Translations under genes and position numbers: made by a program
The notes under the pieces: model-generated
Seen by the model: the letters and a program-made list of their open reading frames with translations, nothing else
What the model was told of the DNA's origin: nothing
Databases searched by the model: none
NCBI RefSeq assembly: GCF_910592395.1
Contig: NC_088315.1
Span: 6,760,501 to 6,824,500, forward strand
DNA from: Lineus longissimus
Taxonomy: Eukaryota; Nemertea; Pilidiophora; Heteronemertea; Lineidae
Length of the DNA: 64,000 bases
Reading direction: 5' to 3'
Shown: positions 62,258-64,000 of the stretch, one piece after another
Numbering within the stretch: the first letter of the stretch is position 1
Layout: every line of letters starts with the position of its first letter

Positions 62258-63584
62258 GTGTCCGGTTATATGCCTGACCCATCTGTCAAAACGGAGATAT
62301 AGCCATAATCCACTACAAACTAACGGTGGAATTGAGGCCTCGTCTGAGGGGAATTAGGTCAATGCTGCAAGACATTCCGGTGTAGGAAGCTTCGATGACT
62401 TGAAAAAACAACCTCACCATCGAAGATCAGGCGTACAACAGTCAAGTATTGCTGGTCGCCGCACACGCTACCCGCAGTGTTTAATCCTTTCCGAGTGATT
62501 CTCCTTACGCAGTGGAAGTTGGCCCACCGGATGAAAACAAGCCCGCAAGTCCACTGAAAGTTATGACTTCGATGTAGATGTGGTAATGGGTTGTCAACGA
62601 GAGACAAAATCAGTGTACAGGGCAACTCAATCGTATTATTAACTCCTAATTCAAAGACTATTAACTGCAATCATTCTGCAGCATCATTTCGATAACAAGA
62701 TGAATTTAGTTATATTAAGATAGCTACATTGTGCTTGTACCTGAATGCAAAGATGTACATTGCCAAAGGGATTTTTTTACTTCCAAGTGAGACAATTCAG
62801 TGTCACATATACATCTATATAGACTTTATAACCCCTCACCATTACATTAACCTGGTGCTTAATACATGGTAACGGGTAAGAAATATTGAGCTGTTCCTTT
62901 AAGGATGCACGAATTCATTTACGCAACCCTCGCAACGCTTTCATACTTAGTAGCACGAGGATTCGGGGTCTCGAACTCTTCGAAAACTTCCTCGATAAAA
63001 TTCCTTTACATGCCTCGTACTTTGTCGTTCGCGACCATTTCGCGAGGGTTGCGGAAACCTACCTGCCTATCGAATCCGATGTCAGATGGTTGGAACGAAA
63101 ATGACGTTCAGGCCGGGGGAAATGTTTTTATATTTCCGTGTTTGCAAAAAAACGAATCAAAATATCATGTTAAAATCCCGCTTCATGCCGGAGAGGTCTA
63201 TTTTTTCTCTCGAACCGTTGTCAGATTTTTAAACCATATCCAAAAAAGAATATCATTACCTCTGAGAAAATCAAGCTTCGCGTATCAACATATCTCTCGC
63301 GGCAGAGCGGCTGTGAAGGAGCAGAGAATATTTCGATTCAGAAATATTATGAGACGATAATTGTAAATTCTAAATGATACCATTGTTATACTAATAAAAT
63401 TATTTTTATACATTGAATTAATTTTGATTTACTTTTCTAAAATATACATGTGGGGCTTTAGGCTAACAGTTGGTACCCAAGCCAGGTATTAACTAATTGA
63501 TCAGAAGTATAAGTTAGTGAATGCTTTGGACACAGACATGACAGATACATGGATAGCGGATAGTACACACTCTCTTGTGATCAA
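62258..63584. other. convergent intergenic region with receptor 3' UTR
   Basis: Just after the receptor stop, a possible decayed tail repeat lies near 62445-62580. Further on is a 12-bp perfect inverted pair, CGCAACCCTCGC at 62922-62933 and GCGAGGGTTGCG at 63042-63053. A 151-codon open frame at 62905-63360 overlaps this inverted repeat and resembles no known protein. Confidence 0.5.
63393..63398 (+). terminator. candidate poly(A) signal AATAAA for the giant receptor
   Basis: The first clear AATAAA after the receptor stop that I noticed, about 1.1 kb downstream in a strongly AT-rich stretch. Confidence 0.35.
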
Positions 63585-64000
63585 TCAAATGTCTTTTAGC
63601 AAAACGTAGTCCACAAGATGACGTGGTAGTTGGATTGTGTGTGATCCGATATTTCCGCCGCCCATTCCTCTCCTGAGCTGGATGCGAGCGATTTCCTGTA
63701 ACGTGTAATAACCACACCTAAGAAATTTTTCAAGATATTGCTCAATTAAGATAAGATCTGTTCCTCGAACTTGAAGATGCAGACTACGTATTTCTGACCA
63801 GGTCATCAGACCTGCTTTTATATAAGTCCTAACAAGTTCGACTAGGCAGGGCTGTAGCGGAACCATCCAGGAGCAGAGGCGTCTACATAAAGGCATGAGG
63901 TACGATTGGAGTGATATGGAACGCAACGTCCCTCCAGCCCCAATTAACCTGCAGGCTATGCGCGTTAATATAGGCACAGAGTGTCCACACTGGTGCGGTT
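63585..64000 (-). CDS. C-terminal part of a SOCS-box protein (cut by window edge)
   Basis: The minus-strand frame is open from the window edge (64000) to a stop at 63585, about 137 residues. The last ~40 residues have the SOCS-box pattern: TLQEIARIQLRR (BC-box position), then a spacer with GGG, then LPRHLVDYVLLKDI, matching the LP--L--YLL ending typical of ankyrin-repeat SOCS-box (ASB) proteins. Such a box recruits elongin B/C and a cullin to form an E3 ubiquitin ligase. The residues before it are leucine-rich and helical, and could be a decayed ankyrin region, but I cannot see a clear ankyrin repeat. The 5' part lies outside the window. Whether the visible frame is a single exon is not certain; a GTTAAT site near 63945 could be a donor. 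The family call rests on the box alone. Confidence 0.65.
   Translation of the reverse strand, partial: PHQCGHSVPILTRIACRLIGAGGTLRSISLQSYLMPLCRRLCSWMVPLQPCLVELVRTYIKAGLMTWSEIRSLHLQVRGTDLILIEQYLEKFLRCGYYTLQEIARIQLRRGMGGGNIGSHTIQLPRHLVDYVLLKDI

Noticed and set aside
62905-63360. 151-codon plus-strand open frame downstream of the receptor
   Set aside because: It overlaps an inverted repeat, has no recognisable domain and no splice signals tying it to the receptor.

Overview
The window looks like animal nuclear DNA, most likely from a lophotrochozoan (mollusc, annelid, brachiopod, phoronid or nemertean grade). The reasons are AT-rich intergenic DNA full of TACATGTA-type palindromes, GT-AG introns with short exons, a myomodulin-type neuropeptide precursor (a lophotrochozoan peptide family) and a receptor built like molluscan GRL101. 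I cannot name the species from sequence alone.

Layout. 1-28,124: gene-poor, with no exon I can defend; it holds small inverted-repeat elements, tRNA-derived SINE-like remnants and short tandem duplications. 28,125-29,161 (+): main coding exon of a myomodulin-like precursor with 14 RMG-type peptides and four copies of a second motif, PRxGKDL. 32,585-38,094 (+): a 14-exon, 496-residue 1-aminocyclopropane-1-carboxylate synthase-like (ACCS) aminotransferase; its last intron carries a 429-bp element with terminal inverted repeats. 38.1-40.3 kb: perfect palindrome and minisatellite. 40,273-49,357 (-): a 9-exon, 443-residue nicotinic acetylcholine receptor alpha-type subunit with an unusual pore helix and one GC-AG intron. 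51,884-62,257 (+): a two-exon gene for a 3,095-residue GRL101/LGR-like receptor with two C-type lectin domains, six LDLa modules, LRRs, seven TM helices and a roughly 1,740-residue repetitive cytoplasmic tail. 63,585-64,000 (-): 3' end of a SOCS-box protein, cut by the window edge.

The myomodulin precursor, the nicotinic subunit and the giant receptor are all cell-signalling genes, but animal genes are not operonic and nothing here shows joint regulation. ACCS and the nicotinic gene converge; the nicotinic gene and the receptor diverge from a 2.5-kb interval; the receptor and the SOCS-box gene converge.

Best candidate for something new: the receptor at 51.9-62.3 kb. It combines a lectin/LDLa/LRR ectodomain, a rhodopsin-type core that has lost several canonical residues, and a giant tail made of three kinds of internal repeat. 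Second is the mixed myomodulin/PRxGKDL precursor. All exon models were built by hand from reading frame, splice-site and phase agreement, without transcripts or database searches.
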